A stretch of 64,000 nucleotides of DNA from Paraburkholderia kirstenboschensis (GTDB lineage: Bacteria; Pseudomonadota; Gammaproteobacteria; Burkholderiales; Burkholderiaceae), in contig NZ_CAJHCR010000002.1 in assembly GCF_904848585.1 (NCBI RefSeq), positions 682,001-746,000 on the forward strand. The letters run 5' to 3'. Under the pieces are notes generated by a model. It did no database searches and was not told where the DNA came from. It saw only the letters and a list, made by a program, of their open reading frames with translations. Both the position numbers and the translations under genes were made by a program. This document shows positions 26,065-35,380 of the stretch, piece by piece. Numbering within the stretch: position 1 is the first letter of the stretch; every line of letters begins with the position of its first letter.

Positions 26065-29000
26065 TCAGCAAAAATCCCTGCTAACGGAATGCAGGCCGCC
26101 CAGCAGATGCGACATATCGACGAGCCGCTGTGCCACCAGATGCCGGACCTCACCCTGGCATTGCCATACTCCATAGACAGCCAGCAGCGACGCACTGAGC
26201 GCTTCCTTGCGTTGCTTCTCGAGCAGGCTTGGCCACACGATGACGTTCACGTTGCCCGTTTCGTCTTCGATCGTCACGAATACCACGCCTTTCGCGGTGC
26301 CGGGACGTTGCCGCACGGTGACAAGACCGCAGCCTCGCGCAAGCCGGCCGTCGCGATAAGTGCGCAGCGTCGCAGCCGGCATCAACCGGTTTGCCAGCAA
26401 CTGCGGGCGCAAAAGTTCCAGCGGATGGCGGCCGAGCGTCAGACCCACTGAGCGGTAGTCCGCCACGATGTCATGTGCTTCGGAGGGCGCGCCGAGTTCG
26501 GGCGTTTCATCCTCGACGGCCGCGACTGCGAGCATGTCCTTGTCGGGCACGGCAGCGACCGACTGCCACAGCGCCTCGCGCCGGTTGCCGGCAAGCGAGA
26601 CCAGCGCATTGGCGTCCGCCAGGATATGCAGGTCCCGGCGATCGAGCGCCGCGCGACGCGCGAGGTCTTTCGCGCTTGCGAACGGGCGCACCGCACGCGC
26701 ATTCTCAATCCGCTCTGCCGTGCCTTCCTTCATGCCACGCAGCAGCGACAGACCCAGGCGCACCGCAGGCCGTCCGGCATCCGCAATACGCTCAAGAGAC
26801 GAGTTCCACCCACTGATGGTCACATCGACTGGCAGTACGCTGACACCATGTCGCTGCGCATCCTGCACGAGTTGCGAAGGCGAGTAGAAGCCCATGGGCT
26901 GGCTGTTGAGCATCGCGGCCAGAAATGCCTCGGGCTCATGGCATTTGAGCCAGCTGCTCGCATACACGAGCAGCGCGAAACTCGCGGCATGACTCTCCGG
27001 AAAACCATATTCGCCAAAACCTTTTATCTGCTCGAAGATGGCTTCCGCAAACGCAAGGTCATAGCCTCGCTCCTGCATGCCGAGCACAATGCGGTCATAG
27101 TATTTTGCAAGACCACCCTTGCGTTTCCACGCCGCCATCGCGCGCCGCAACTGGTCGGCTTCGCCCGCCGTGAAACCCGCGGCGAGAATCGCGACCTGCA
27201 TCACCTGCTCCTGGAAAATCGGCACGCCGAGCGTGCGGCCCAGTGCGGTCTTCAAATCGTCGCTCGGATAGGTGACCGGCTCAAAGCCCTGGCGACGGCG
27301 CAGATAAGGATGAACCGCACCACCCTGAATCGGACCCGGCCGCACGATGGCCACTTCGATCACCAGGTCGTAGAACGTTCGGGGCCGCATGCGCGGCAAC
27401 ATCGACATCTGTGCGCGCGATTCAATCTGGAACACACCCACCGTGTCGGCGGCGGAAATCATGTCGTACGTTGCATCGTCTTCTGAGGGAATGTCCTGCA
27501 TCTCGAAGCGCTCGCCGCGCTGCTCCGACACGAGGTCGAGCGTGCGCCGAATGGCCGACAGCATGCCGAGCGCAAGCACGTCGATCTTGAGCAGCCCCAG
27601 CGATTCGAGGTCGTCCTTGTCCCATTGGATGACGCTGCGCTCTGCCATCGCGGCGTTCTCAACGGGAACGAGGCGCGTGAGCTTGCCCCGGCTGATGACG
27701 AACCCGCCCGAGTGCTGCGACAGATGCCGCGGAAAGCCATACAGTTGCGCGGCGAGCGTGGCCCACGCGCGGATGAGCGGCGTTTGCGGGTTCAGCCCGC
27801 ATTCCTCGAAGCGCTTCAGCAGGTCCGCGCTGTTATCGAACCAGTGATGCGACTTGGCGACCGCATCGACTATCTGCATATCGACACCGAGCGCCTTCCC
27901 CGTTTCGCGCAAGACGCCACGCGCCCGATACGTCGAGACCGCAGCGGCAATCGCCGCGCGGTCGCGACCGTACTTGCGATAGATGTACTGAATCACTTCT
28001 TCGCGCCGCTGATGCTCGAAGTCGACGTCGATATCAGGCGGCTCTCCGCGCTCTTTCGAGATGAAGCGCTCGAAAAGCATGTTGCCGCGCGCGGGGTCCA
28101 CTTCCGTCACGCCGAGGCAATAGCAGACTGCCGAATTGGCCGCCGACCCGCGTCCCTGACACAGGATGTGCTGACTGCGCGCAAAGCGGACCAGGTCGTA
28201 GACCGTCAGGAAATACGGCTCATACTGCAGGTCGGCAATCAGTTCGAGCTCGTGCTCGATCTGCTCCTGCACGTGGTGCGGAATGCCTGACGGAAAGCGC
28301 CGCTGCGCGCCGATGTACGTCTCCTGCCGGAGATAGGCGGTTGGCGTGAAGCCGGGCGGTATCAGTTCGTCGGGATACTCGTAGCGCAGCTCGTCGAGCG
28401 AGAAGGTGCAGCGCGCGGCGATGTCGACGGTCGCGGCGAGCGCCTCCGGCGGATACAGATTGGCCAGCCGCAGCCGCGAGCGCAGATGCTGCTCCGCATT
28501 CGGCGCAAGCTCGTATCCGCATTCATGAACCGGCTTACCGACGCGAATGGCGGTTATCGTGTCCTGCAGCGGTTTTCTTGAGCGCACGTGCATCACCACT
28601 TCGCCGAGTGCGACCACCGGCACGTCCCGGTTGCGCGCGACGAATTCGACCGCGCCGCGGTGAATGTCGTCCATCGCCCGCTGATGGAGCACCATGCCAA
28701 CCCACGCGCGTGCGGGAAACGTCTCGTCCAGCCATTCGACCTGGGCATCGAGCACATCCTCTTTTGCCGGGAAGGTCGGCACGAGAATGGCCAGGCAGTC
28801 CGGTAGGCCCAGCAGGTGCCGGTATTCCTTCTCCGGTCGCGACAGATCCTGCGGCGTGAGCCGGTATTCGCCCTTCGGGGCGCGTGTGCGTGCCAGCGTG
28901 ATGAGTTCGGACAGATTGCCGTAGCCCTCGCGATTTTTCGCCAGCAGGATGAGCCCGAATGCCGGCGAGCCGTCGGCGTTCACCAGACGAAAGTAGGAGC

Positions 29001-29214
29001 CGACGATAAACGGCAGCTTCGCTTCTTTCGCCGCGACGTGCGCGCGCACCACACCCGCAAGCGAGCACTCGTCAGTAATTGCAAGCGCCGAGTAGCCCAG
29101 TTGCGCGGCGCGCTCAGCGAGTTCCTCGGCGTGCGACGCGCCACGCAGAAACGAAAAATTGGAGAAGCAGAAAAGCTCGGCATACGCCGGCAGCATGCTG
29201 AAGGTGGCGTCCAT
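26065..29214 (-). CDS. dnaE2: Error-prone DNA polymerase DnaE2 (ImuC)
   Basis: 1049-residue C-family polymerase. The N-terminal PHP domain begins YAELFCFSNFSFLRGASHAEE, and the catalytic PDIDVDF motif lies near residue 390. A shorter C-terminal region than in replicative DnaE, with an OB fold (GVVFVTIEDETGNVNVIVW), marks the DnaE2 class. It performs translesion synthesis with ImuA and ImuB after DNA damage. Starts 6 bp after imuB ends, so it is the third gene of a LexA-controlled operon. Confidence 0.96.
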   Translation of the reverse strand: MDATFSMLPAYAELFCFSNFSFLRGASHAEELAERAAQLGYSALAITDECSLAGVVRAHVAAKEAKLPFIVGSYFRLVNADGSPAFGLILLAKNREGYGNLSELITLARTRAPKGEYRLTPQDLSRPEKEYRHLLGLPDCLAILVPTFPAKEDVLDAQVEWLDETFPARAWVGMVLHQRAMDDIHRGAVEFVARNRDVPVVALGEVVMHVRSRKPLQDTITAIRVGKPVHECGYELAPNAEQHLRSRLRLANLYPPEALAATVDIAARCTFSLDELRYEYPDELIPPGFTPTAYLRQETYIGAQRRFPSGIPHHVQEQIEHELELIADLQYEPYFLTVYDLVRFARSQHILCQGRGSAANSAVCYCLGVTEVDPARGNMLFERFISKERGEPPDIDVDFEHQRREEVIQYIYRKYGRDRAAIAAAVSTYRARGVLRETGKALGVDMQIVDAVAKSHHWFDNSADLLKRFEECGLNPQTPLIRAWATLAAQLYGFPRHLSQHSGGFVISRGKLTRLVPVENAAMAERSVIQWDKDDLESLGLLKIDVLALGMLSAIRRTLDLVSEQRGERFEMQDIPSEDDATYDMISAADTVGVFQIESRAQMSMLPRMRPRTFYDLVIEVAIVRPGPIQGGAVHPYLRRRQGFEPVTYPSDDLKTALGRTLGVPIFQEQVMQVAILAAGFTAGEADQLRRAMAAWKRKGGLAKYYDRIVLGMQERGYDLAFAEAIFEQIKGFGEYGFPESHAASFALLVYASSWLKCHEPEAFLAAMLNSQPMGFYSPSQLVQDAQRHGVSVLPVDVTISGWNSSLERIADAGRPAVRLGLSLLRGMKEGTAERIENARAVRPFASAKDLARRAALDRRDLHILADANALVSLAGNRREALWQSVAAVPDKDMLAVAAVEDETPELGAPSEAHDIVADYRSVGLTLGRHPLELLRPQLLANRLMPAATLRTYRDGRLARGCGLVTVRQRPGTAKGVVFVTIEDETGNVNVIVWPSLLEKQRKEALSASLLAVYGVWQCQGEVRHLVAQRLVDMSHLLGGLHSVSRDFC

Positions 29215-29220
29215 GGCGCG

Positions 29221-30702
29221 TCATCCGAAAAGGCCATGAAGGAACCACCGCTGGTCTTCTTCGGCGTCGCGGCTGCTGACACGTTCGCGGTAAATCCAGT
29301 AGCAGCTCTGGTCGTCGGCCTGAGCGACGAAGTAGTCGCGCGTCACGAGTTCGCCGTCGAACCAGCCCGCCTCGATACGCTCGCCCGGCGACACCATGCG
29401 CAGCGGCGAGCCATAAAACGGACGATGCTGGCGCATGATTAAGCGCACCGGCGTATCGAGCATCCACGTGGGCCTCGGCAAACCTTCCGGTATGACTGCG
29501 GGCTTCACCGGTTGCGTCACCGGCACCCAGCAGTTGGCGACTTCCGGCCGATGGTCGGGGCTCGGCGCGGGCCGCAGCACGTTCTCGTCACCCAGCCGGG
29601 CGACCAGCAGTTCGAGCAGCCGTGCATGATCTTCCTTCGAGCCGCCGGGCTCGGGAAAAAGCGTATCGGAAGCCGGCACAGCGGACTCCACTTTCGAGGC
29701 ATCCAGACGCAATGCGATAACCGGCGCGGTGAGTTCGATGCGATGCAGGCGCTCCTTCAGCAGCCTCACCAGGTGTTCTTCGCGCCACGTTGGCTCGCCG
29801 AGAGCAATGTCGATGGTGGTGGGTTCGATGGCGTCGCGCCCGCGCTCGTGCTCCAGCATCAAACGTATTGCGGTGACCGCGAACTGCTTTGCGCAGAGCC
29901 AGCCGCACAACTGCACGATAAGCCGATGCGCGCCGAACACGGCGCCGTCCGCATGTTCGAGCCGGTCCGGCATTTCGATGCGCGCGGAAAACGTGGGCGG
30001 CAGTTCGAGCCAGTCGAAGAGTTCCGGCGCGGTGCCAAATGCGCGGTCGAGCGAATCGAGCAGATGTTCGCCGCAGCGCCGCTGCAACCCGGCGCGCGGC
30101 AACCGGCGGATGTCGGCGATGGTTTCGCAGCCGAGCCCCGCGAACCAGTCGGCGAACTCGCGCACCTCGGGGACCGCGACCATTGGCAGCGCGGCGAGCC
30201 GCTGTTCGAGCGTGGACAGCTTCAGCACACGCCGTGCGCCCCGCCCCTTCGCATATCGCGCCAGCAGCCACGCGCCCTGGCCGGTCGGCGCGGCGCTCAC
30301 GCGTGCGGTGAGACCGAGCGTGGCAAGCAGCGCCTTCGCCTCGCGGCACAGCGCAAGCAGTCCGCCAAAGAGGCGCAGGCTCGCGCCTATTTCCACAACG
30401 ACAGTCGCTTCATCGAGCAGCGCGACTTCGGGCGAAAAGCGCATCAGCGCCATGCCGACCTCGCGTTGTGCGGACTGCTCGCGGGCGAAGTCGCGTTCGT
30501 GCATGTCTGTCTCGGGCGACAGCGTGAGAACGCCACCGCGTTTCATGCCGAGCCGCACTCCGGCCGCGCGCGCGACGCTGTCCGCAATCACGACCTTGTC
30601 CTTCTCGAGCACGACACTGCCGTGAGCGGGCTCAGGCGACCACTTCGGTCTGAAAACTTCGAGCGGCAACTTCGGCAGGTGAACGGCGAGGAAGACGCGC
30701 AT
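29221..30702 (-). CDS. imuB: ImuB, Y-family polymerase-like mutasome hub
   Basis: 493 residues related to DinB but belonging to the catalytically inactive ImuB branch: the usual SxDE motif is replaced around TVVVEIGASLRLFGG. ImuB proteins bind the beta clamp, ImuA and DnaE2 to assemble the mutasome. ATG 30702 lies inside the end of imuA, an overlap of 71 nt, implying coupled translation. Confidence 0.92.
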   Translation of the reverse strand: MRVFLAVHLPKLPLEVFRPKWSPEPAHGSVVLEKDKVVIADSVARAAGVRLGMKRGGVLTLSPETDMHERDFAREQSAQREVGMALMRFSPEVALLDEATVVVEIGASLRLFGGLLALCREAKALLATLGLTARVSAAPTGQGAWLLARYAKGRGARRVLKLSTLEQRLAALPMVAVPEVREFADWFAGLGCETIADIRRLPRAGLQRRCGEHLLDSLDRAFGTAPELFDWLELPPTFSARIEMPDRLEHADGAVFGAHRLIVQLCGWLCAKQFAVTAIRLMLEHERGRDAIEPTTIDIALGEPTWREEHLVRLLKERLHRIELTAPVIALRLDASKVESAVPASDTLFPEPGGSKEDHARLLELLVARLGDENVLRPAPSPDHRPEVANCWVPVTQPVKPAVIPEGLPRPTWMLDTPVRLIMRQHRPFYGSPLRMVSPGERIEAGWFDGELVTRDYFVAQADDQSCYWIYRERVSSRDAEEDQRWFLHGLFG

Positions 30703-31339
30703 GTCGTGACAGCAGAACAGGAGTGGGTTGAAGGGGAATCGACAGGGGCTCCGCGCGCGTGGGCCCTCGTCGTTTCACGATGTCGACGGTCAGGCCGTCG
30801 GCAGATGGTTTGAGCGCCAGCCGCAACAGCGCCGGCGACGCGTCCTGAGCGCTCGCGAGCGGCCGCACCATGACGAAAAGCGTCTCCGACGACTGCGCCG
30901 CCAGATGCAGGCGCCGAAGCGACGAAGCCTGCGCATACTGCGCCCAGAAAATCAGCGCGCCGCAACTGCCGGCACGCAGAATCTGTTCTGCCGACCAGAG
31001 CGCGTCCGCCGTTTTCTGCGCCTTGACGCGCAGCACCTGCTCAAGCGACAGGCCGATGTAGCTGAGCCCGAGGCCGTCCGGTGTATGCGGGGGCTGGACG
31101 AATGCGATGGGCCGGTTGCCCGCTGCACTGAGTGCGGGTCGTAGCAGCCGCAGCTCGCCTACACCCGGCTGCTGCACGAGCAGGTCGATCAGTGCGCCCA
31201 CCGGCCAGCCGCCACCGGGCAGTTCAGCCGATAGCGCCGGATAGCCGGTGTCGACCACCCGCCCCCGGCCGCGCGCAAGCTGGGACGCCCGCCACAGGGA
31301 CGGGTGTATCGCTTCGGGCGGTGGAGAAGATGCGATCAT
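30632..31339 (-). CDS. imuA: ImuA, RecA-like mutasome protein
   Basis: 235 residues from ATG 31339. The family is recognised from LWRASQLARG, DTGYPALSAELPGGGWPVGAL and the RecA/SulA-like core. It acts with ImuB and DnaE2 in damage-induced mutagenesis. A longer frame upstream would run through the LexA box, so the internal ATG is preferred. First gene of the imuA-imuB-dnaE2 operon. Confidence 0.9.
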   Translation of the reverse strand: MIASSPPPEAIHPSLWRASQLARGRGRVVDTGYPALSAELPGGGWPVGALIDLLVQQPGVGELRLLRPALSAAGNRPIAFVQPPHTPDGLGLSYIGLSLEQVLRVKAQKTADALWSAEQILRAGSCGALIFWAQYAQASSLRRLHLAAQSSETLFVMVRPLASAQDASPALLRLALKPSADGLTVDIVKRRGPTRAEPLSIPLQPTPVLLSRHARLPRRSPAEVAARSFQTEVVA

Positions 31340-31350
31340 GGACGAAATAC

Positions 31351-31366
31351 CTGTATGGATGTACAG
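31351..31366 (-). promoter_or_regulatory. LexA (SOS) box upstream of imuA
   Basis: CTGTATGGATGTACAG matches the CTG-N10-CAG LexA consensus with AT-rich centre, 12 bp before the imuA start. It predicts SOS induction of the whole cassette. Confidence 0.9.
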
Positions 31367-31659
31367 TATCCTACACGTATTTTCGCGACGGGGAACAGGC
31401 ACTTTTTTCGGGAGCGAACAGAGGGACAGGTGTGTGCCCAGGCTCGTGGGCCATCCATTTCAAGGAAAACGCCATCAACGCGGGCACTTCCCGACGCATA
31501 CCGTCATCGCGACGGTGTGCGTCTGAATCCCAATGAAAGGACTCGAAGGATGCGATCAGGAGCGCGTTGCGGCTGCGCTCATGACGCGTCGACGCGAACG
31601 AATGCGAGGACGTTCGAGCACCGTCAGAGCCTTCTCCGCGTTCGGGCGCTGTCGGTGCA
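31367..31659. other. Gap between imuA and panE without a recognisable gene
   Basis: About 290 bp. Short frames on both strands show no domain, no good ribosome-binding site and no repeat. I looked for transposase remnants and saw none that I can support. Confidence 0.5.
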
Positions 31660-32571
31660 TCACAAGCCCGCGCTTTGCCGATTGTCCAACACCTGAACGA
31701 GCATCAGCAGAAGATGATTCACCGGCGTCGGAATGCCGAGCGCGCGTCCGCGACGCACGATGTGGCCGTTCAGATGATCGATTTCGCTGCGCCGCTTGCG
31801 CGCGACGTCTTGCGCTGTCGACGAATACTGTCCCGCCGGAATCGTGCTCATGATGCTTTGCACTGTCGCGTTCACATCGTCCGGCATGGCGACGCCGTCC
31901 GCGCGCCCCACGGCAATGCACTCGGCGACGATATCGCGCATGGCTGTTTCCACGCCCGCGCCGCCCAGCCGGCGCAACTCGCCTAACGGCAACTGCACTA
32001 GCGCGGAGATAGCGTTGTATGCGCAGTTCAGTACGAGCTTCTCCCATAGCGCGCCGCGCACGTTGGGCGATAGCGCCGTCTGGATGCCAGCGGCATTGGC
32101 CACGCGCGCCATGCGCCCGGCGGCGTCGCCCGGTTCGACGATCAGTTCGCCGCGCCCGTGATGCCGCACGTGCCCCGGCCCGGCCATCTCACACGCGACA
32201 TAGACCACTGCCGCGCAAACTTCCTGCGTCACGACGCTACGCACGCGCTCCGCGTTGTCGACGCCGTTTTGCAACGTGACGATCAGCGCATCGCCGCGAA
32301 GATGCGGTTTCATGGCAGCCGCGGCCGTCTCGGTGTCGGACGATTTCACGCACAAGAACACCAGTTCCGCGCCCGCGACGCCGCTCGCCTCGGTGCTCGC
32401 CGATACGGCAATCGCTTCGTCGAAAAACGGCGTCTGCAGACGCAGCCCTTCCCGCCCGATCGCGCGAACATGATCCGGCCGTCCGATCAGCACTACGTCG
32501 TGCCCGGCTCGCGCGAGCATTCCGCCATAAAAGCAACCCACGGCGCCAGCGCCCATCACTGCAACTTTCAT
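31660..32571 (-). CDS. panE: 2-Dehydropantoate 2-reductase family protein
   Basis: 303 residues. The Rossmann motif GAGAVGCFYGGMLARAGHDV is near the N-terminus, with LVFLCVKSSDT, LQNGVDN and the C-terminal KRRSEIDHLNGHIVRRG, all typical of ApbA/PanE. It reduces ketopantoate to pantoate in the coenzyme A pathway. Several paralogues usually exist in these genomes, some of unknown role, so the symbol is tentative. Single-gene unit on the minus strand. Confidence 0.85.
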   Translation of the reverse strand: MKVAVMGAGAVGCFYGGMLARAGHDVVLIGRPDHVRAIGREGLRLQTPFFDEAIAVSASTEASGVAGAELVFLCVKSSDTETAAAAMKPHLRGDALIVTLQNGVDNAERVRSVVTQEVCAAVVYVACEMAGPGHVRHHGRGELIVEPGDAAGRMARVANAAGIQTALSPNVRGALWEKLVLNCAYNAISALVQLPLGELRRLGGAGVETAMRDIVAECIAVGRADGVAMPDDVNATVQSIMSTIPAGQYSSTAQDVARKRRSEIDHLNGHIVRRGRALGIPTPVNHLLLMLVQVLDNRQSAGL

Positions 32572-32712
32572 TCACATCCTCGAAAGAGATTTATCAATGC
32601 CTTGCATCAACTTCGTTCTGTCCCGCACATGAAGCTCCAGCTACAACACGCGAAACCGCTCGCTTATTCCGCGAATTCGCGTGGACGGCTTTCCATCGCG
32701 CGCTGCATGGAA

Positions 32713-33867
32713 TCACGCTACCGCGAGAGGCAGCGTCAATCTCGCTTCGAGTCCGCCGTTACGGCGGTTTTCCAGTTGCAGTTCGCCGCGCATCGCGAGC
32801 GTAAGACGTCGCGCGAACGTGAGGCCCAAGCCGGAATCCGGCGCTCGCGCTGCCGTGCGCGGCGCACGATACCAAGGCGCGAACACGGTTTCCATTTCGG
32901 CCGGCACGATACCGGGCCCTGAGTCGACCACTGCGAGCACCACGCGCCGTGCATCGACGCGCACGCACAAACGCACGGCGCTGTCATAGCGCAACGCGTT
33001 GTCGATCAGATTGACGAGCACGCAGCGCAGTGCATGCGGGCACGTCGCAACCGGACGACCCACCTCGCCTTCAAGTTGTACCGAGCGGCCGGCGTCCCTG
33101 TAGTTATCGACGAGCGCGCCGAGCAGTCCATCCGCATCGAAGCACTGCAACGGTTGCCCCGCCCAGCATTGCATTCGCGCGCAAGCGAGGCTTGCGTCGA
33201 CCAGTTCGCCCATCTCGGCGAGATCGCGCTCGATCGCGTCGCGCGCTTCGCCGTCGTCGAGCCGCTCACAGCGCAAAGCCATGCGTGTCAGCGGCGTGCG
33301 CAGGTCGTGTGCATAAGCTGCGAGCACGTCGAGCACCTGGGCGACGCGTTCGGCGTCGTAGCGCTGCGCGCCGTTGATCGCGCGTGCCAGACGCGCGACC
33401 GTGGGCGGCCCGAACTCGGCCAACGTTTGCGGCAACGTGTCCGTGCTGCTGCGCTGCTCGATTGCGGCGGCGAGGCGCGCGATGCTCGAACGCTGCTCGT
33501 ACGCATACACCCACAGCGCCACCGCGAGCAGCCCGAAGCCGGTCGCGAGGAGACAGGCGATCGGCAGAAGGTTGCTGTCGGCGCGGCACGGCCGCGTGTA
33601 GAGCATCGCCGCGTGCGCAGCGGGCGCGCTCATCGTGACGAATAGCGCGACGAGCAGCGCGAGCAGCGCGATCGCGCTCATACGCTGCGATTGCACGCCG
33701 GTGCGAATGACGTGAATGGCGTGAAGGGCCCGAGCGGTCCTGGCCGCATGACCGGGCGGATTCGCGCAAGCAATCCGAAACAAGGAGTATCTTGCCGCGC
33801 GAGTACGGAGTCGCAGCACGGATTCCTGCAAGGCCTCGCGCGACACGGTCGAATGGATGAAGGTCAT
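32713..33867 (-). CDS. Membrane sensor histidine kinase (paralogue of the kinase at 60354)
   Basis: 384 residues. ATG 33867 has AGGAGAACG upstream; an internal ATG at 33681 is the alternative. Two hydrophobic segments (~65-80 and ~102-122) precede the dimerisation domain, with phospho-acceptor His ~187 in AYAHDLRTPLTRM. The ATPase domain has NLIDNALRY (N box), DSGPGI and SGLGL. It starts 136 bp after a receiver protein gene and is likely its partner. The second half is strikingly like the kinase at 60354-61442, with shared VFAPWYRAPRTAARA and ARRLTLAMRGEL. Confidence 0.9.
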   Translation of the reverse strand: MTFIHSTVSREALQESVLRLRTRAARYSLFRIACANPPGHAARTARALHAIHVIRTGVQSQRMSAIALLALLVALFVTMSAPAAHAAMLYTRPCRADSNLLPIACLLATGFGLLAVALWVYAYEQRSSIARLAAAIEQRSSTDTLPQTLAEFGPPTVARLARAINGAQRYDAERVAQVLDVLAAYAHDLRTPLTRMALRCERLDDGEARDAIERDLAEMGELVDASLACARMQCWAGQPLQCFDADGLLGALVDNYRDAGRSVQLEGEVGRPVATCPHALRCVLVNLIDNALRYDSAVRLCVRVDARRVVLAVVDSGPGIVPAEMETVFAPWYRAPRTAARAPDSGLGLTFARRLTLAMRGELQLENRRNGGLEARLTLPLAVA

Positions 33868-34003
33868 CGTCGTTCTCCTGGCGCCGCCACGTCGGACGGC
33901 ATAGGAGAGATGAGATCATGCGGCGTAGCGTTCGCACCATCAAACGAGTGGTCGCCCACCCCCTACGAAGGTTTGCCCTCGCCATGCACTGGTGTCGCTT
34001 TCG

Positions 34004-34435
34004 CTAGTTTTGCTGGCCGTGTCCCAGCGCGCGGCGAATCCACGACTCGAATTCGTTCGCGTCGATGGGCTTCTCGATCACGCACAACGCGGAGCTGGCC
34101 CCTACCCGGGCGCGCGTGCGCGCGGAAGCCAAGGCCGTGATGAATAGCGTGGGAATGCGCATGCCGTCGGCTTCGAGCTTGTCGAGGAGTTCTATGCCGC
34201 CCATGCCGGTCATCTGGATATCGCAGATCAGGCAATGGGTTCGCGTGAGTACATCCGACGCCAGAAACGCTGCCGCGCTCGCGAACTCGCGCGCCTCCCA
34301 GCCGAACGAACGCACCAGGCTGCTGGCGGCGGCGAGCACGAAGGGGTCATCGTCGACAATGACAACGAGTTCGGTGGATGAAAGCGACAAAGCGATACCT
34401 GCCTGAAGCGAGGCGAACGGATGGGCCCATCCCAC
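34004..34435 (-). CDS. Single-domain response regulator receiver
   Basis: 143 residues consisting of one CheY-like domain: acidic pocket VVIVDDDP, phosphorylation site D72 in CLICDIQMTGMGG, Thr/Ala at FITA and the conserved Lys in EKPID. There is no output domain, so it would act by protein contact or phosphorelay. Lies between the FixJ-type regulator and the sensor kinase, all on the minus strand. The 18-base element shared with the distant kinase is 42 bp upstream. Confidence 0.88.
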   Translation of the reverse strand: MGWAHPFASLQAGIALSLSSTELVVIVDDDPFVLAAASSLVRSFGWEAREFASAAAFLASDVLTRTHCLICDIQMTGMGGIELLDKLEADGMRIPTLFITALASARTRARVGASSALCVIEKPIDANEFESWIRRALGHGQQN

Positions 34436-34476
34436 CGCTCACCGGTAGCCCAGCATAACGCCGCACATAGGTACCG

Positions 34477-34494
34477 CCATCATATGTAGGTATG
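34477..34494 (-). promoter_or_regulatory. 18-base element shared with 61638-61655 (copy 1)
   Basis: CCATCATATGTAGGTATG, identical over 18 bases with the copy at 61638-61655. Here it lies 42 bp upstream of the receiver gene, within its likely promoter. A second TAGGTA word occurs 9 bp to its left (34468-34473). Confidence 0.7.
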
Positions 34495-34547
34495 GGTACA
34501 CCTTCGCCGCTCGCCAGAGCGCGGGGGTACAGCTTCGTGTGCGCAAA

Positions 34548-34573
34548 CGGTACGCTTATCGACCGTACGCTTA
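34548..34573. repeat. Tandem CGGTACGCTTA / CCGTACGCTTA
   Basis: Two near-identical 11-mers 15 bp apart at the very end of the FixJ-type regulator gene and just beyond it. They could be protein-binding sites. Confidence 0.4.
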
Positions 34574-35257
34574 CTGCTCCGCGCCGCCCATTCCGCCGAG
34601 TTTGGCGATACCGAGCGCTTGCATCTTGCGCACCAGTTCCGCCACGGAGCGCGTGTTCATCTTGCGCATCGCCTGCCCGCGATGGATCTTGGCCGTGATC
34701 TCTGCGATCCCCATGCTGGCCGCGATCTGCTTGTTCATCAGCCCCGTAGCCACGTGCTGAAGCACCTCGCGTTCGCGCGGCGTCAGCGATTCCCAGCAGG
34801 CGCGCACCTCGTGCAGCGAGCGGTCGGCCTCCAGCCGCCTCGCGTCGCTGTCGAGCGCGGCGACTACCGCATCGATCATGTCCTGGTCGCGAAAGGGCTT
34901 GGAGAGGAAATCCATCGCACCGGCCTTCATCGCCTTCACGGTCATCGCTATATCGCCGTGGCCCGTCATGAAGATGATGGGCATGTGCGGCTGGCCGGTC
35001 TCCATCAGCGATTTCTGGAACGCAATGCCGCTCTGCCCGCGCAGCCGCACGTCGAGCACGAGGCACGATGGATTCGCGCTTTTGGGCGCGGCGAGGAATT
35101 CCTCGGTCGAGGCGAACGCGTGCACTTCGAGATCGATCGAGCGCAACAGGCCGATCAGCGCGCCACGCACGAGGTCGTCGTCATCGACGATGTAGACGAC
35201 GCGGGACTCGCGTCCCGTGGATGAAGCGGCTGTACGGAAGGTTCGGGAATCGGACAT
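34571..35257 (-). CDS. FixJ/NarL-type response regulator
   Basis: 228 residues: receiver domain with VVYIVDDDD, phosphorylation site D69 in LVLDVRLRGQSG and the Lys in LSKPF, then a LuxR-type helix-turn-helix (LTPREREVLQHVATGLMNKQIA, in part). Closest by eye to FixJ/StyR/TodT regulators. It begins 123 bp after the giant hybrid kinase gene, its probable cognate kinase. It may bind the TAGGTA-rich element downstream. Confidence 0.92.
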   Translation of the reverse strand: MSDSRTFRTAASSTGRESRVVYIVDDDDLVRGALIGLLRSIDLEVHAFASTEEFLAAPKSANPSCLVLDVRLRGQSGIAFQKSLMETGQPHMPIIFMTGHGDIAMTVKAMKAGAMDFLSKPFRDQDMIDAVVAALDSDARRLEADRSLHEVRACWESLTPREREVLQHVATGLMNKQIAASMGIAEITAKIHRGQAMRKMNTRSVAELVRKMQALGIAKLGGMGGAEQ

Positions 35258-35380
35258 CGCAGCGTTCGCAGGGCTCTCGTTGAAGGGCCGCGAGGCGGCC
35301 CGGTGGTTAGACGTGGTAATCGAAGCGCCGGCGCCGGCTCACACATGCATCATGCGAACCGCAACGCGCCGGCGCGCTGC

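Noticed and set aside
31367..31659. Transposase fragment
   Set aside because: A short frame vaguely recalled IS proteins, but no catalytic motif or terminal inverted repeat was found.
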